A stretch of DNA of 64,000 nt from Colwellia polaris. Its GTDB lineage: Bacteria; Pseudomonadota; Gammaproteobacteria; Enterobacterales; Alteromonadaceae. Made by a program: the position numbers and the translations under genes. A model generated the notes under the pieces. It ran no database searches. It worked only from the letters and a program-made list of their open reading frames with translations, and was not told the origin of the DNA. Of this stretch, positions 26,355-34,499 are shown piece by piece. The DNA is taken from assembly GCF_002104515.1 (NCBI RefSeq), contig NZ_NBOE01000004.1, positions 124,001 through 188,000 on the forward strand, read 5' to 3'. Within the stretch, counting starts at the first letter, position 1, and each line of letters begins with the position of its first letter.

Positions 26355-27203
26355 TTAAGCTCCTATACGGCTATAATTAATAGAAATTAAAGTCGATTTT
26401 GTTAGCATATTTTCGTAATCGAAATTAAAGTAACCATGAGCAATAAGCGCCCAAGCGTAATGAGGGGTTTGGTTGAATCTACTGCATACATCTTCTAGTG
26501 TTTTAACGGTGCTTTCTTCAGGCAACGCTTTCACAATCTTTTCAGAGGTATTGAAATCAAGCGGTACTCTTAAAAAGCAGTACAGTTGTTGAAGGTTTTG
26601 AATGAGCTTTCCTACACGAATATCTTTTTCAGTTAAAATTTTAAAAGGTACATTCAGTTCCTTTTCAAAATATTCTTTAATCTGCTGAAACTTTTTCTTT
26701 TGACTTTCATCTTCTTGAATTTTGTAGGCAGGCTTCACCTCTAAAAAGAAGTAATCGCCATTTGTATCTTCGACTAGGGCGTCTGGGGTGTAGCGAGTTT
26801 TTCGATTATTTATTTTTAGTGAAAATGTACAAGGCTGCGTTAAATAACGCTTTACCGTAGGTTCAAATTCTAATCGTAGGTATGCGTCAGATTCTAGAAT
26901 GCTTTCCGCATACTGGAGTGCTTTTAACTTGTGTGAATAATAGTTAATACTGGGTTTAACTCGGCTAGTTTTAGCGAGTTTTCTAGTCAGCGTCAGTTGT
27001 TCAGCTTGTAAAAACTTCTCTTTATCCTTCTTTGAGCTGATATTTTCTATAAAGTTTCTTAAAGTATAATTCACATTCGCCTCGATGTTTGTTTTTCGTG
27101 TAACTAGTTTGTTAGTTATTGTTGTAAAAATGACCGTTGTCAAGTAGGTGTAGTTGACAGTGAAATTAATTAATACATTGTTTATTAAGGTTTTATATAC
27201 CAT
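26355..27203 (-). CDS. tnsA: TnsA-like endonuclease
   Basis: A restriction-endonuclease-fold protein that cuts the non-transferred strands so the element moves by cut-and-paste. Likely catalytic residues are E104 (ILESDAYLRL), D141 (RYTPDALVE) and K157 (FFLEVKPAY), and the TnsA-typical QP follows at about 123. The C-terminal helix-turn-helix has TVKTLEDVCSRFNQTPHYAW. The full frame gives 282 residues, but GTG at 27074 with GAGG upstream would give 239. The first 43 residues are unusual (many Thr, Ile and Asn) and may be non-coding end sequence. It starts the operon. Confidence 0.85.
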   Translation of the reverse strand: MVYKTLINNVLINFTVNYTYLTTVIFTTITNKLVTRKTNIEANVNYTLRNFIENISSKKDKEKFLQAEQLTLTRKLAKTSRVKPSINYYSHKLKALQYAESILESDAYLRLEFEPTVKRYLTQPCTFSLKINNRKTRYTPDALVEDTNGDYFFLEVKPAYKIQEDESQKKKFQQIKEYFEKELNVPFKILTEKDIRVGKLIQNLQQLYCFLRVPLDFNTSEKIVKALPEESTVKTLEDVCSRFNQTPHYAWALIAHGYFNFDYENMLTKSTLISINYSRIGA

Positions 27204-27419
27204 CTATTAATTCAATTTTGTAAGCTTTTGAACTTTAAGATATTTCAAAGTTGTATTTATCCCTTGTTGTGTTTCCTTTTTTTCTGAAACTGTTAAAACT
27301 GTGTTTTTATACAAGTAAAAAAGTTTTATTTTTATTCCTGTAATCCATTCAAAATTGCTGGTTCCAGTCATCTCTTAAGTGTTTCTTCATCAACCCTGTC
27401 ATATTTTTTGCCATTAATA

Positions 27420-28060
27420 GTGCTTTCACTCCTTAAGGGCTTAAGAGAGTACAAGCCTTATATCTTATTGTTTTATATGATTTATAATCATTTTGTACAT
27501 TGAGCATTCTGTAAGCGACTACTCATTAATAATTTGTTAACCCCATACCCTATTAGGGCTTTGAGGAGTACATCATTGTTTTGTAACGTCTTTTTGTGAC
27601 ATCAATAACTAACGAGCGCTAATGCCATGACGAAACGACGACCAATTAATAATTGTTTACCTCATACCCTATTAAGGCTATGAGGAGTACATCATTGTTT
27701 TGTATGGTTTTTTATTTAATAACTAATGAGCTTTAATGCCGTAACGAAACGACGACTCACCAATAATTATTTACCTCACACCCTATTAGGGCTTTGAGGA
27801 GTACATCCTGTTTTGTATCGTCTTTTCTGTGTCATTAATAACTAACGAGCGCTAATGCCATGATGAAACGACGACTCTTTAATAATTGTTTACCTCATAC
27901 CCTATTAGGGCTTTGAGAAGTACATCATTGTTTTTAATGTGTTTTCTGTGTTATTGATAACTCACGGACTCAAATGCCGTAACGAAACGACTACAAGACA
28001 AAAATTCTCACCGTATACCCCTTTAAGGCTAGTGAGAGTACAAAATTGTTTTATAAGGGT
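27420..28060. repeat. Array of six diverged ~119-bp hairpin repeats
   Basis: Six units spaced 119, 119, 114, 119 and 118 bp, measured at the shared GAGTACA (ends at 27453, 27572, 27691, 27805, 27924 and 28042). Each has an A/T-rich lead, a hairpin (for example CCTCATA...TATGAGG at 27660-27685), GAGTACATCATTGTTTTGTA or a variant, and a tail ending AACGAAACGACGAC-like. The hairpin arms change together: CTCAC/GTGAG in the last unit, CCTCA/TGAGG in the middle ones, CTC/GAG with TTAA in the first. Covariation of this kind argues for a selected structure. There is no coding frame. It lies between the divergent tnsA and the first cargo gene. Confidence 0.8.
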
Positions 28061-28229
28061 TTATATTGCTTGGTAATTTTCGAGGTTTAAGTGCTTAGGT
28101 TAAGTGCTGAGCAAGGAATAGGTGTTTTCCCTGTTTTAAAGGGTAAGAGGGATGTGGCTTTGTTCTAGTGAAGATTGGTCAATGCAGGCACTGTATTAAT
28201 GAGTAAAAATAGAAGTGAAAGAGGTTGAA

Positions 28230-28868
28230 GTGAATAATAAAATGACAAAGGAATCTGATTTATTCCTTAGGGCGCTGGTTAAAATAACCCGCGAGGAACA
28301 TGTAAAAAGCATGATTGAGAGAGAAATACAAAAGCGCTTAAGTAGCTACCCTTTTCTCAAAGACTTACAGTCGAGGCGATTAGACTGTGTTTCACAGTGG
28401 AGTGAACTAAATGGCTTCCAATTTCAATCACCTTTAGGGTTGCGTGCCAAGGAAAAATTAAAAAAATGGGAACAATATGGTGATGCATATCTTTTTAGGT
28501 ACTGGCGCAATGCGACGATTAGTTATTGTCGAAGAATTCTTAAAGGAGGGATGAAAATAGCGGAAGATACAAATACAAACGTGAATGATGAAAGTGAAAT
28601 AAACCGAGTTAATCAACTCACGAAAAAACGCGAAAAATTAGAATCTTATTTAGACCTCAAGGTGCATAGTGAAAATAAAATTCAGTGTTTTTTAGACAGG
28701 TTAGACGGGATGACCTTCTCTGCGATGATTCAAAAATATGAACCAGAGAATTTTTATAAGGACAAAAAAGGTCAGAAATATATTCGACGATTCGCGAGGT
28801 TTGTTAACGACGAGCTAGATATTAAAGACGAGGTTAAAGAGTATTTTGATTTGTTAAAGCAAAAGTGA
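28230..28868 (+). CDS. Hypothetical protein next to the repeat array
   Basis: I do not recognise this 212-residue soluble protein. It is basic and helical: EEHVKSMIEREIQKRLSSY near the N-terminus, then a Trp/Arg-rich DAYLFRYWRNATISYCRRIL and a Lys/Glu-rich linker. The second half includes CFLDRLDGMTFSAMIQKYEP, which could be a helix-turn-helix. GTG at 28230 has GAGG five bases upstream; GTG at 28215 and ATG at 28242 are in frame. It is the first gene beyond the array and divergent from tnsA, so a DNA- or RNA-binding role is possible, by inference only. Confidence 0.5.
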   Translation: MNNKMTKESDLFLRALVKITREEHVKSMIEREIQKRLSSYPFLKDLQSRRLDCVSQWSELNGFQFQSPLGLRAKEKLKKWEQYGDAYLFRYWRNATISYCRRILKGGMKIAEDTNTNVNDESEINRVNQLTKKREKLESYLDLKVHSENKIQCFLDRLDGMTFSAMIQKYEPENFYKDKKGQKYIRRFARFVNDELDIKDEVKEYFDLLKQK

Positions 28869-29407
28869 GCACATCAACGATACAACCTATAAATTATGCG
28901 AAACATCAAAAATGATGAGGATTTTTAATCAAATTCTTGGGGGTTTTAGTTAGATTAGGAGGCATTGGTAGATACCTAATCCTAATCTTAGTTTCAAGCT
29001 TATTGCGACATAAAGCATTCACTAAAAGCCATATGAAATAAGGTCAGCAATGATACGAAAGCGGACATTCCTATATCTATTTTAATCTATCTTGTAGGCT
29101 AGTTTTGGGGAGTCACTACACAGCGGATAATAAATATTTTGGCTAATATCACTCTAAATATAATCAATAAAGCACAAAAGCTAATGTCGACTATTAGCTA
29201 TTGTTTCAAATCGGACAATAGTTCTAATTCAATATGGACTTAAAGTAAGTAACATACTTCTCACCCCACGTTCAAGCAGCTATTCCAAATTAATGAAGGT
29301 TCATCGCATTTGTAAATATATTTAAATAGTTTTTATTTTAAAATATATTAAAATATATTTTATTTTGTTAGGATAATATTATTGTTTGAATCAGTAAGGC
29401 TATCGAG
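28869..29407. other. Spacer of 539 bp, no gene seen
   Basis: No supported gene. A hairpin GATTAGG...CCTAATC lies at about 28953-28987 without a following T run. The last 120 bp are very A/T-rich (TTAAAATATATTAAAATATA) and probably contain the promoter of the next genes. I found no transposon end here. Confidence 0.45.
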
Positions 29408-29785
29408 ATGGGCTCAGAGGCAGTTTTTATAAAGCTAAAAGAGGAAAAATTCACGCTGTGTTTTGATTTAATGAATATAAATCGTGATTATAAGCATCAT
29501 TGGTTGAAGCTGGCTAGTTCAGTTGTAGATATGCTTAATGAGATTTGTAGTAAAACAGATTCATACTTGGGTGATGTTTATTTCGTCCATCGGAAATATA
29601 ACAATTACAGTTCATTGGACTTTAATCATATTACTGTATTTTGTGAGAGTGGGTGCTTCGAAGTCGATAGAGCGTTTCTTGGTTGGGGGTATGGTGAACC
29701 AGTGTTAAGTGATTCAAACTATGAAAATCATACAGTAATTTACAGACTGTTGCAGAAAATTAAATTTGTAAACTTTATTACATAA
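29408..29785 (+). CDS. Hypothetical protein
   Basis: I do not recognise this 125-residue soluble protein. It has aromatic- and Asp-rich stretches (DVYFVHRKYNNYSSLDFNHI, CFEVDRAFLGWGYGEPVLS) and no signal peptide or membrane helix. AAGG lies eight bases upstream of the ATG. It ends nine bases before the KfrA-like gene and is probably co-transcribed with it. The very A/T-rich upstream region and lack of relatives in memory suggest horizontally acquired cargo. Confidence 0.5.
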   Translation: MGSEAVFIKLKEEKFTLCFDLMNINRDYKHHWLKLASSVVDMLNEICSKTDSYLGDVYFVHRKYNNYSSLDFNHITVFCESGCFEVDRAFLGWGYGEPVLSDSNYENHTVIYRLLQKIKFVNFIT

Positions 29786-29794
29786 GGTGCTATT

Positions 29795-30613
29795 TTGGGT
29801 AGAAAAATGTCATTTACTGAGCTGGATATTATTGAAGCTTGCAATCAATTAGAATTAGAAAATAAGACAATAAACGGCACTAACTTGAGACTGCAAATTG
29901 GAAGTGGAAGCCCAAAAGTATTATATGATACATATAATACTTTACTTGCAAAAGGCCGAATTAAGTTAATAGCTGATAGTCGAGTAGAAGAACTGGAACT
30001 TCAATTAGAAGCCCAACTTGAGGCTCTCCACAAGCAAGAAGAAACTAACAGGGTATTAAAGTCCGCATTAGAATTAGCGCTTGCATCAGCAATGGACTCA
30101 GCTGATTACCTTGAGAGATTTGTTGATGCTTCATGGCCACTTAATCCTTTCGAGGAAATGAAAGAAGAACTAAACCGGGGTATAAAGGGGGCGGGGCTTT
30201 CATATAAGGATGTTCATGAAAGTGGATTAATAACTTATAAAAAATCATTAGTTGAGAAACAAATTGGATTACTTGCGTCGGTGACAGGAAATGCTGATGA
30301 AGAGCTTTGTATTCTTAAGCAACGTTTAGCAGCAGCTATGTTTGTTAACGAAACGAAAACGAGTATTGATTATAGTGATGATATAATACAAATAAAAAAT
30401 AAAATTGAATTAAGGACTTCTTACTTAGAAAATATTAAGAAAACCGAGAGTATCGAGCGTAACAAAGCTATAGAAATCAAAATACTTAAAAAAAGTGAAA
30501 AAGATAGAACAAAAGAAGAAAAAATATTTTTGTTAAAACTTGCCGCATGTGGGTATGAAATGGAATTAGGGTTAGAGTTACTTTTGATTGAATCAGGTAT
30601 GAGTAATAAATGA
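29795..30613 (+). CDS. KfrA-like DNA-binding coiled-coil protein
   Basis: A 272-residue protein. Residues 5-48 match the KfrA N-terminal DNA-binding module (DIIEACNQLELENKTINGTN, then LRLQIGSGSPKVLYDTYNTL). A long coiled coil follows (LELQLEAQLEALHKQEETNR), and a Lys/Glu-rich C-terminal coiled-coil segment ends the protein. KfrA proteins are plasmid-borne, autoregulated and bind DNA to support partition. TTG at 29795 has AAGG seven bases upstream; ATG at 29807 is the alternative. Here it may regulate or structure the accessory region. It sits between an unknown gene and a Sel1-repeat gene. Confidence 0.55.
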   Translation: MGRKMSFTELDIIEACNQLELENKTINGTNLRLQIGSGSPKVLYDTYNTLLAKGRIKLIADSRVEELELQLEAQLEALHKQEETNRVLKSALELALASAMDSADYLERFVDASWPLNPFEEMKEELNRGIKGAGLSYKDVHESGLITYKKSLVEKQIGLLASVTGNADEELCILKQRLAAAMFVNETKTSIDYSDDIIQIKNKIELRTSYLENIKKTESIERNKAIEIKILKKSEKDRTKEEKIFLLKLAACGYEMELGLELLLIESGMSNK

Positions 30614-30708
30614 ATGTGCGGTTTGAAGATAATTATTCATCAAATGCCTAGTAGATGAAACCTACAATTAACGGATTTAATTTAATAATAAAAGGGAGAA
30701 ATTAGATA

Positions 30709-31608
30709 ATGTCACAAGCACCGGAACGTGTAATTACTATTGCTATAGAGTTTGCAAAAAATGTAAATGAAATTCATCCATTGAGACTTGCCGAAATCAA
30801 TGAAATCTTTGCCTCAAAAGACGCGTCAATTACAGCGAGGCAAAGCACTTCTGATTCAATAGATACCGGTTTTTTATTTTTAATTCAATGTGTGAGATTT
30901 AGGCTCAAGGGAATACTTAATAAATCAACAGATTTTCAGGTAGCTAAAGAAAATTTTCGTGAAGTTGAGTTTTTATTTGAACTGGTACAGCACTTTGGAA
31001 GAACCTTTGTTTTAGCTGAAGATTTTGACATTAAAAGGTTTTTTGATTTAGCAGACGCTATTATAGAATTTAACAGTCTGATAGATGACTATCGCCTATT
31101 TATGTCAAAATTGGATAAATATGAGGTCGAGAAGGGTGGCGTAGATTGGTTTACACTATTTTTCCGTTATGAGTTAGCTATGAGAAACTTAGTTAAAGAT
31201 CCTGAGGGGGCATTTAAAGAATTACAATATACAGCTAATAAATCATGGCCTAAGAGTTTTTATAACGTAGGTTATTGCTACTCTATTGGGCGTGGAATTA
31301 CTCAAGATACAGCCAAAGCTATAAACTTTTATCAACTAGCTTGGGCAGCTACTAAGAACGATGTATCGGCATTTAATATGGCAGTAAATATGTGTGAGCT
31401 TGATGATCAACTTAACGCTATGCGTATTTTTGAAATGATTGCTGATTCTGATACTCAGATAGATTTTATAAGGCTAGAGTCAATAAAGCATTGTTATCAC
31501 TACTTTCATAATCGAGCATTAAATAATCTTCGAGGGGAAGACATGCTTAAAGCTAACAGATTTGAAGCCTTAGCAAAAAAGCATAGCTTAGAAATTGAAT
31601 ATGATTAA
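30709..31608 (+). CDS. Sel1-like repeat protein
   Basis: A 299-residue soluble protein. The second half has a Sel1-type repeat (SFYNVGYCYSIGRGITQDTA, then KAINFYQLAWAATKN and SAFNMAVN). Such alpha-helical repeats mediate protein contacts. The N-terminal 150 residues are helical and not recognised. GGGAGA precedes the ATG. It is followed by a terminator and so ends this small cluster. Sel1 proteins are common in accessory and defence regions, but no partner is identified. Confidence 0.6.
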   Translation: MSQAPERVITIAIEFAKNVNEIHPLRLAEINEIFASKDASITARQSTSDSIDTGFLFLIQCVRFRLKGILNKSTDFQVAKENFREVEFLFELVQHFGRTFVLAEDFDIKRFFDLADAIIEFNSLIDDYRLFMSKLDKYEVEKGGVDWFTLFFRYELAMRNLVKDPEGAFKELQYTANKSWPKSFYNVGYCYSIGRGITQDTAKAINFYQLAWAATKNDVSAFNMAVNMCELDDQLNAMRIFEMIADSDTQIDFIRLESIKHCYHYFHNRALNNLRGEDMLKANRFEALAKKHSLEIEYD

Positions 31609-31648
31609 AACCCAATTTACTTAATTTACGTTACAATTTGAACACTAA

Positions 31649-31677
31649 ACCATCCATATCGAATGGTCTTTTTATTT
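31649..31677 (+). terminator. Terminator after the Sel1 gene
   Basis: The arms ACCAT and ATGGT, with an inner CCATATCG region, form a short hairpin followed by TCTTTTTATTT. It lies about 40 bp past the stop of the Sel1-repeat gene. Confidence 0.65.
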
Positions 31678-32074
31678 CGTTCTAAATAGATGGCTTAGCT
31701 TGTTCCTTCGTAACTATATTTCAACGAACTTTCGTTTTAGAACAATTGTTTTCTTTTGAGCTGTTATGTACCAAAGGCTAATATTAAAAAACTCAATGTT
31801 TAGAGACTATATCGGAGAAGCCTTAGATAGGTTTAAAGCCTGTATAATCGCAGTGGTGGCAAAGTGTTGGTTATACAGATAAATTCAGGTCTAAATTAGA
31901 TGGTTTTTTTGACATAGAGTGACGCGTTTCATTTTATTTATGACGCGATATAATTTTGTTATTAATTTTACAATTTTTATCACAAAAGTTCTTAAATTAC
32001 ACTTTTGACTATTTACTTCTGTTATTTGAATGAGGAGAATATGCGTTAAAGGAATTGACAGGAGAAGTATCGCC
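31678..32074. other. Spacer of about 400 bp, no gene seen
   Basis: No gene is supported on either strand. It should contain the promoter of the following three-gene cassette, but I cannot pick a convincing -35/-10 pair. A near-start ATG at 32030 is in frame with the next gene but lacks a good ribosome site. Confidence 0.4.
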
Positions 32075-32779
32075 ATGAATGGTGAATCCACATACAAACC
32101 AGATTTTATTACGGTTGAAAATGAGCAAACATTAGCATCAGATAATAAAGTAGAAGCAAATAATAACGAAAATCTAACGAACGACCTGCAAAACTCTAGT
32201 GCCGATCTAACTGATAGTGAAGTTAAATTGATACACAAACAACGTCAAAAACTTCGACTATTCGACCCAGAAGATGTTTATAACTTTAGACATATTGAGA
32301 TTGGGTATTTTCAATCTTTCCTACATGTAATAAGTCTGTGCATTTCAATATTTTCAATCATCGGATTTTCTTACTTAATTATTAATAATTCCCAACAATT
32401 AGTTAAAGGCATTGGCATGATCAGCGATCTCAATGTGCTAGATAAGCTATGTATGTCCTTCATCGCACTTTATAGTCTGTTCAAAATAAAAAAAACGTTA
32501 ACTACAAAGGCCACTAACTTTGATAAGCGGTATCGTATAGCAATATGTGCCAATTCTCTGAACCTCATTGTTCTGAACTATCTAAAACTATCATTATTAT
32601 TTTTAGCACTGATGTTGACGTTCATACAAGTTGAGTACACAGATGAAACGGTAAGCTCTGCGGTTTATATTTTTGAAAATGGGGTGGTGGCTGACTCACT
32701 CTCAATTATAACTTGGTTTATATTTATCGTTATGGTGGTTAAAGCATTCAAATATTGTGGTAAAGGTGAAATAAAATGA
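32075..32779 (+). CDS. Hypothetical membrane protein, three-gene cassette
   Basis: A 234-residue membrane protein with no family that I recognise. A soluble Asn/Ser-rich N-terminus of about 75 residues precedes four hydrophobic stretches (about residues 83-108, 125-140, 168-190 and 215-230). The ATG at 32075 is chosen for its AGGAGA, eight bases upstream. It overlaps the next gene by four bases, and the following two genes are closely packed, so the three form an operon. Confidence 0.55.
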   Translation: MNGESTYKPDFITVENEQTLASDNKVEANNNENLTNDLQNSSADLTDSEVKLIHKQRQKLRLFDPEDVYNFRHIEIGYFQSFLHVISLCISIFSIIGFSYLIINNSQQLVKGIGMISDLNVLDKLCMSFIALYSLFKIKKTLTTKATNFDKRYRIAICANSLNLIVLNYLKLSLLFLALMLTFIQVEYTDETVSSAVYIFENGVVADSLSIITWFIFIVMVVKAFKYCGKGEIK

Positions 32780-33243
32780 AGTATTTAATTGGATTAATAT
32801 TTTGCTTAATGATCCAAGTCAGTTTTGCAAAAGAATCGTTACCCAAGGATTGCTCACACCTGCAAACTGCTATGGAAGCAGATTTTGTATTACTGAGTAA
32901 AAAAGAGTTTATTGAACTTGGCGAGTGTTTAGCTGTTAATTTAATTAAGAAAAGAACCCCTTTAAATGTTGTCGAATCATGCAATGAAGTGGATGAGGAT
33001 AGAAGAAACTTACTTGGCATCTTTTCACTTTCTAAGTTAGAAGCAATTTTGATTGGCCAATGTATGGGAACGATTAATTATATCTACGAACATTATGATA
33101 ATGAGCCTGTATTAAGTTATAACTATCAAACCAAAATATATCAATGTACAAAGGGAGTTCAAGCAGTCGATATTCTTCGACAAAGCAGAGCTAAGTCATA
33201 TAGTAGAACTGTCCTTAGAGATCTACTTTGTCGTGAGAGGTAA
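32776..33243 (+). CDS. Hypothetical exported protein
   Basis: A 155-residue protein with a clear signal peptide (KYLIGLIFCLMIQVSFA) and five Cys in the mature part, suggesting disulphides in the periplasm. No domain is recognised. The ATG overlaps the end of the membrane-protein gene (ATGA), which implies translational coupling and perhaps a complex across the inner membrane. The final residues are Arg-rich (SRAKSYSRTVLRDLLCRER). Confidence 0.55.
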   Translation: MKYLIGLIFCLMIQVSFAKESLPKDCSHLQTAMEADFVLLSKKEFIELGECLAVNLIKKRTPLNVVESCNEVDEDRRNLLGIFSLSKLEAILIGQCMGTINYIYEHYDNEPVLSYNYQTKIYQCTKGVQAVDILRQSRAKSYSRTVLRDLLCRER

Positions 33244-33246
33244 GTT

Positions 33247-33987
33247 ATGTCTCTTGCTATAGAGCCTTTATCATTTTTAGAAATTGCTCGTCGCGAACTC
33301 AGTAATGACTTTAAGAGTACGGACCAATTACCGGACCCTATTAGGAACTGTTTAAATACTATTTTTACTAAAAAAGCGAATGCTAATTTATATCGGCCAA
33401 AAGTGATTAATGAAAAAGTTATCGATCAAAAGCAAAATAAGCATCCTCTAAAATTAGGAACAAAGCACTTTGTTTATAATGTGTTAGTGATTTGGTACTT
33501 GTTTAATAGTGAAACAGGTAAAACTAAAAGCCTTCTTCAAGAGTATGCGAAATTTGGTATATGTGATGGAACATTAAATGAGTTAATAGAGCTTACAAAA
33601 AAGCAATATTTAGAGTTCTTCTGTCTAGGGGTTATTAGAGAAAACGTACAACAGATAATTGAACTCTTAAAATCACATGACTTTGATCTGTTTACAAAGA
33701 AGCTACCTTCTCCATTTTCATCTAACAAAAGTAGTGATTACGATATTAGCCCTATGCTTGCAATTTACTCCGAAGATATTCCTTGGGAAAGTTATATGAC
33801 TCAATATCAATTAGCTGAGGACTGCTTTGAGAATAAAGACTATGTAAAAGCAAAACAAACACTTGTAAATTTAGAAGCAATTGCAGTTATTAGGCTCCCT
33901 GTTATTGAGTCACTAAACAAAAAAATCAATGCCGTAGAGCTTGAAACTAAAGAGGCTTGGGATTATTTCCAAAATATTTTAAATTAA
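33247..33987 (+). CDS. Hypothetical protein, end of three-gene cassette
   Basis: A 246-residue soluble, helical, Lys-rich protein that starts three bases after the preceding stop, so it is in the same operon. There is no recognised domain. The C-terminal part (ENKDYVKAKQTLVNLEAIAV) resembles a TPR-like helix pair. In accessory islands, small operons with a membrane protein, an exported protein and a soluble protein sometimes encode phage defence; here that is only a guess from position. Confidence 0.5.
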   Translation: MSLAIEPLSFLEIARRELSNDFKSTDQLPDPIRNCLNTIFTKKANANLYRPKVINEKVIDQKQNKHPLKLGTKHFVYNVLVIWYLFNSETGKTKSLLQEYAKFGICDGTLNELIELTKKQYLEFFCLGVIRENVQQIIELLKSHDFDLFTKKLPSPFSSNKSSDYDISPMLAIYSEDIPWESYMTQYQLAEDCFENKDYVKAKQTLVNLEAIAVIRLPVIESLNKKINAVELETKEAWDYFQNILN

Positions 33988-34046
33988 CTGTTGTTTGTGC
34001 GCAGCACAAAATGATTATAGCTCCATTGAATTAATTGGAGCTATTT

Positions 34047-34310
34047 ATGAAAACCATTCACTCACTGTTTAGCAACATTCCATCTTCAGATGTTGATAAA
34101 TACATTAAAAAAGCATTACTTATTGAGCGTGGATTATGCTCAGGCCTAGAATACAAAAAACTAGGGGGAAGAAAGCTTCATTTAGCTAAACACCTTATAC
34201 GCTTTAAGCTTGGTCACTACCGTCTAATTTTCAAATTCACCAGTTCTGGCTTTGCTCTTGAAGCCTTGATACAACGAAAAAGTCTTAACCGTTTCCTTAA
34301 ACGAAGGTAA
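34047..34310 (+). CDS. Small RelE/ParE-fold-like protein
   Basis: An 87-residue basic protein. The segment KKLGGRKLHLAKHLIRFKLG followed by HYRLIFKFTSSGF has the order of a RelE/ParE toxin core (helical pair, then strands with a basic RxxHYRLIF element). The ATG at 34047 has GGAG six bases upstream. No antitoxin gene is directly adjacent, so if it is a toxin it is an orphan. Alternatively it is an unrelated nucleic-acid-binding protein. Confidence 0.45.
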   Translation: MKTIHSLFSNIPSSDVDKYIKKALLIERGLCSGLEYKKLGGRKLHLAKHLIRFKLGHYRLIFKFTSSGFALEALIQRKSLNRFLKRR

Positions 34311-34357
34311 TACAGAACTGTATTGCATTCACATTTATAACGTTAAGGAAATATATA

Positions 34358-34498
34358 GTGACTAAGAAAATTAAGCCATCTGACAACACTGCTAACCAGA
34401 AAAATCGAAACAAAGGTACAGCTGGTACTAACCTCCAATACGATCAAAAACATGGTAATCGCAGTAAACAAAAGCAGCAACAGCAAGGAGGAAATTAG
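34358..34498 (+). CDS. Small basic Gln/Asn-rich protein (46 aa)
   Basis: A 46-codon frame from GTG 34358 to TAG 34498, preceded by AAGGA at a good distance. The product is hydrophilic and very basic, with a mid-segment NQKNRNKGTAGTNLQYDQKH and a Gln-run near the end (KQQQQGGN). The stop lies two bases before the next ATG, and that gene's AGGAGG ribosome site lies within this frame, so the two look co-translated. Function unknown. Confidence 0.55.
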   Translation: MTKKIKPSDNTANQKNRNKGTAGTNLQYDQKHGNRSKQKQQQQGGN

Positions 34499-34499
34499 T

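Noticed and set aside
27420-28060. CRISPR array (a 36-base GTTT-type conserved block recurs)
   Set aside because: The sequences between the blocks are themselves conserved and about 83 bases long, there are no variable spacers, and no cas gene is present.
27420-28060. Integron attC array
   Set aside because: No GTTRRRY/RYYYAAC ends or cassette genes and no integrase were found; the units contain no open frames.
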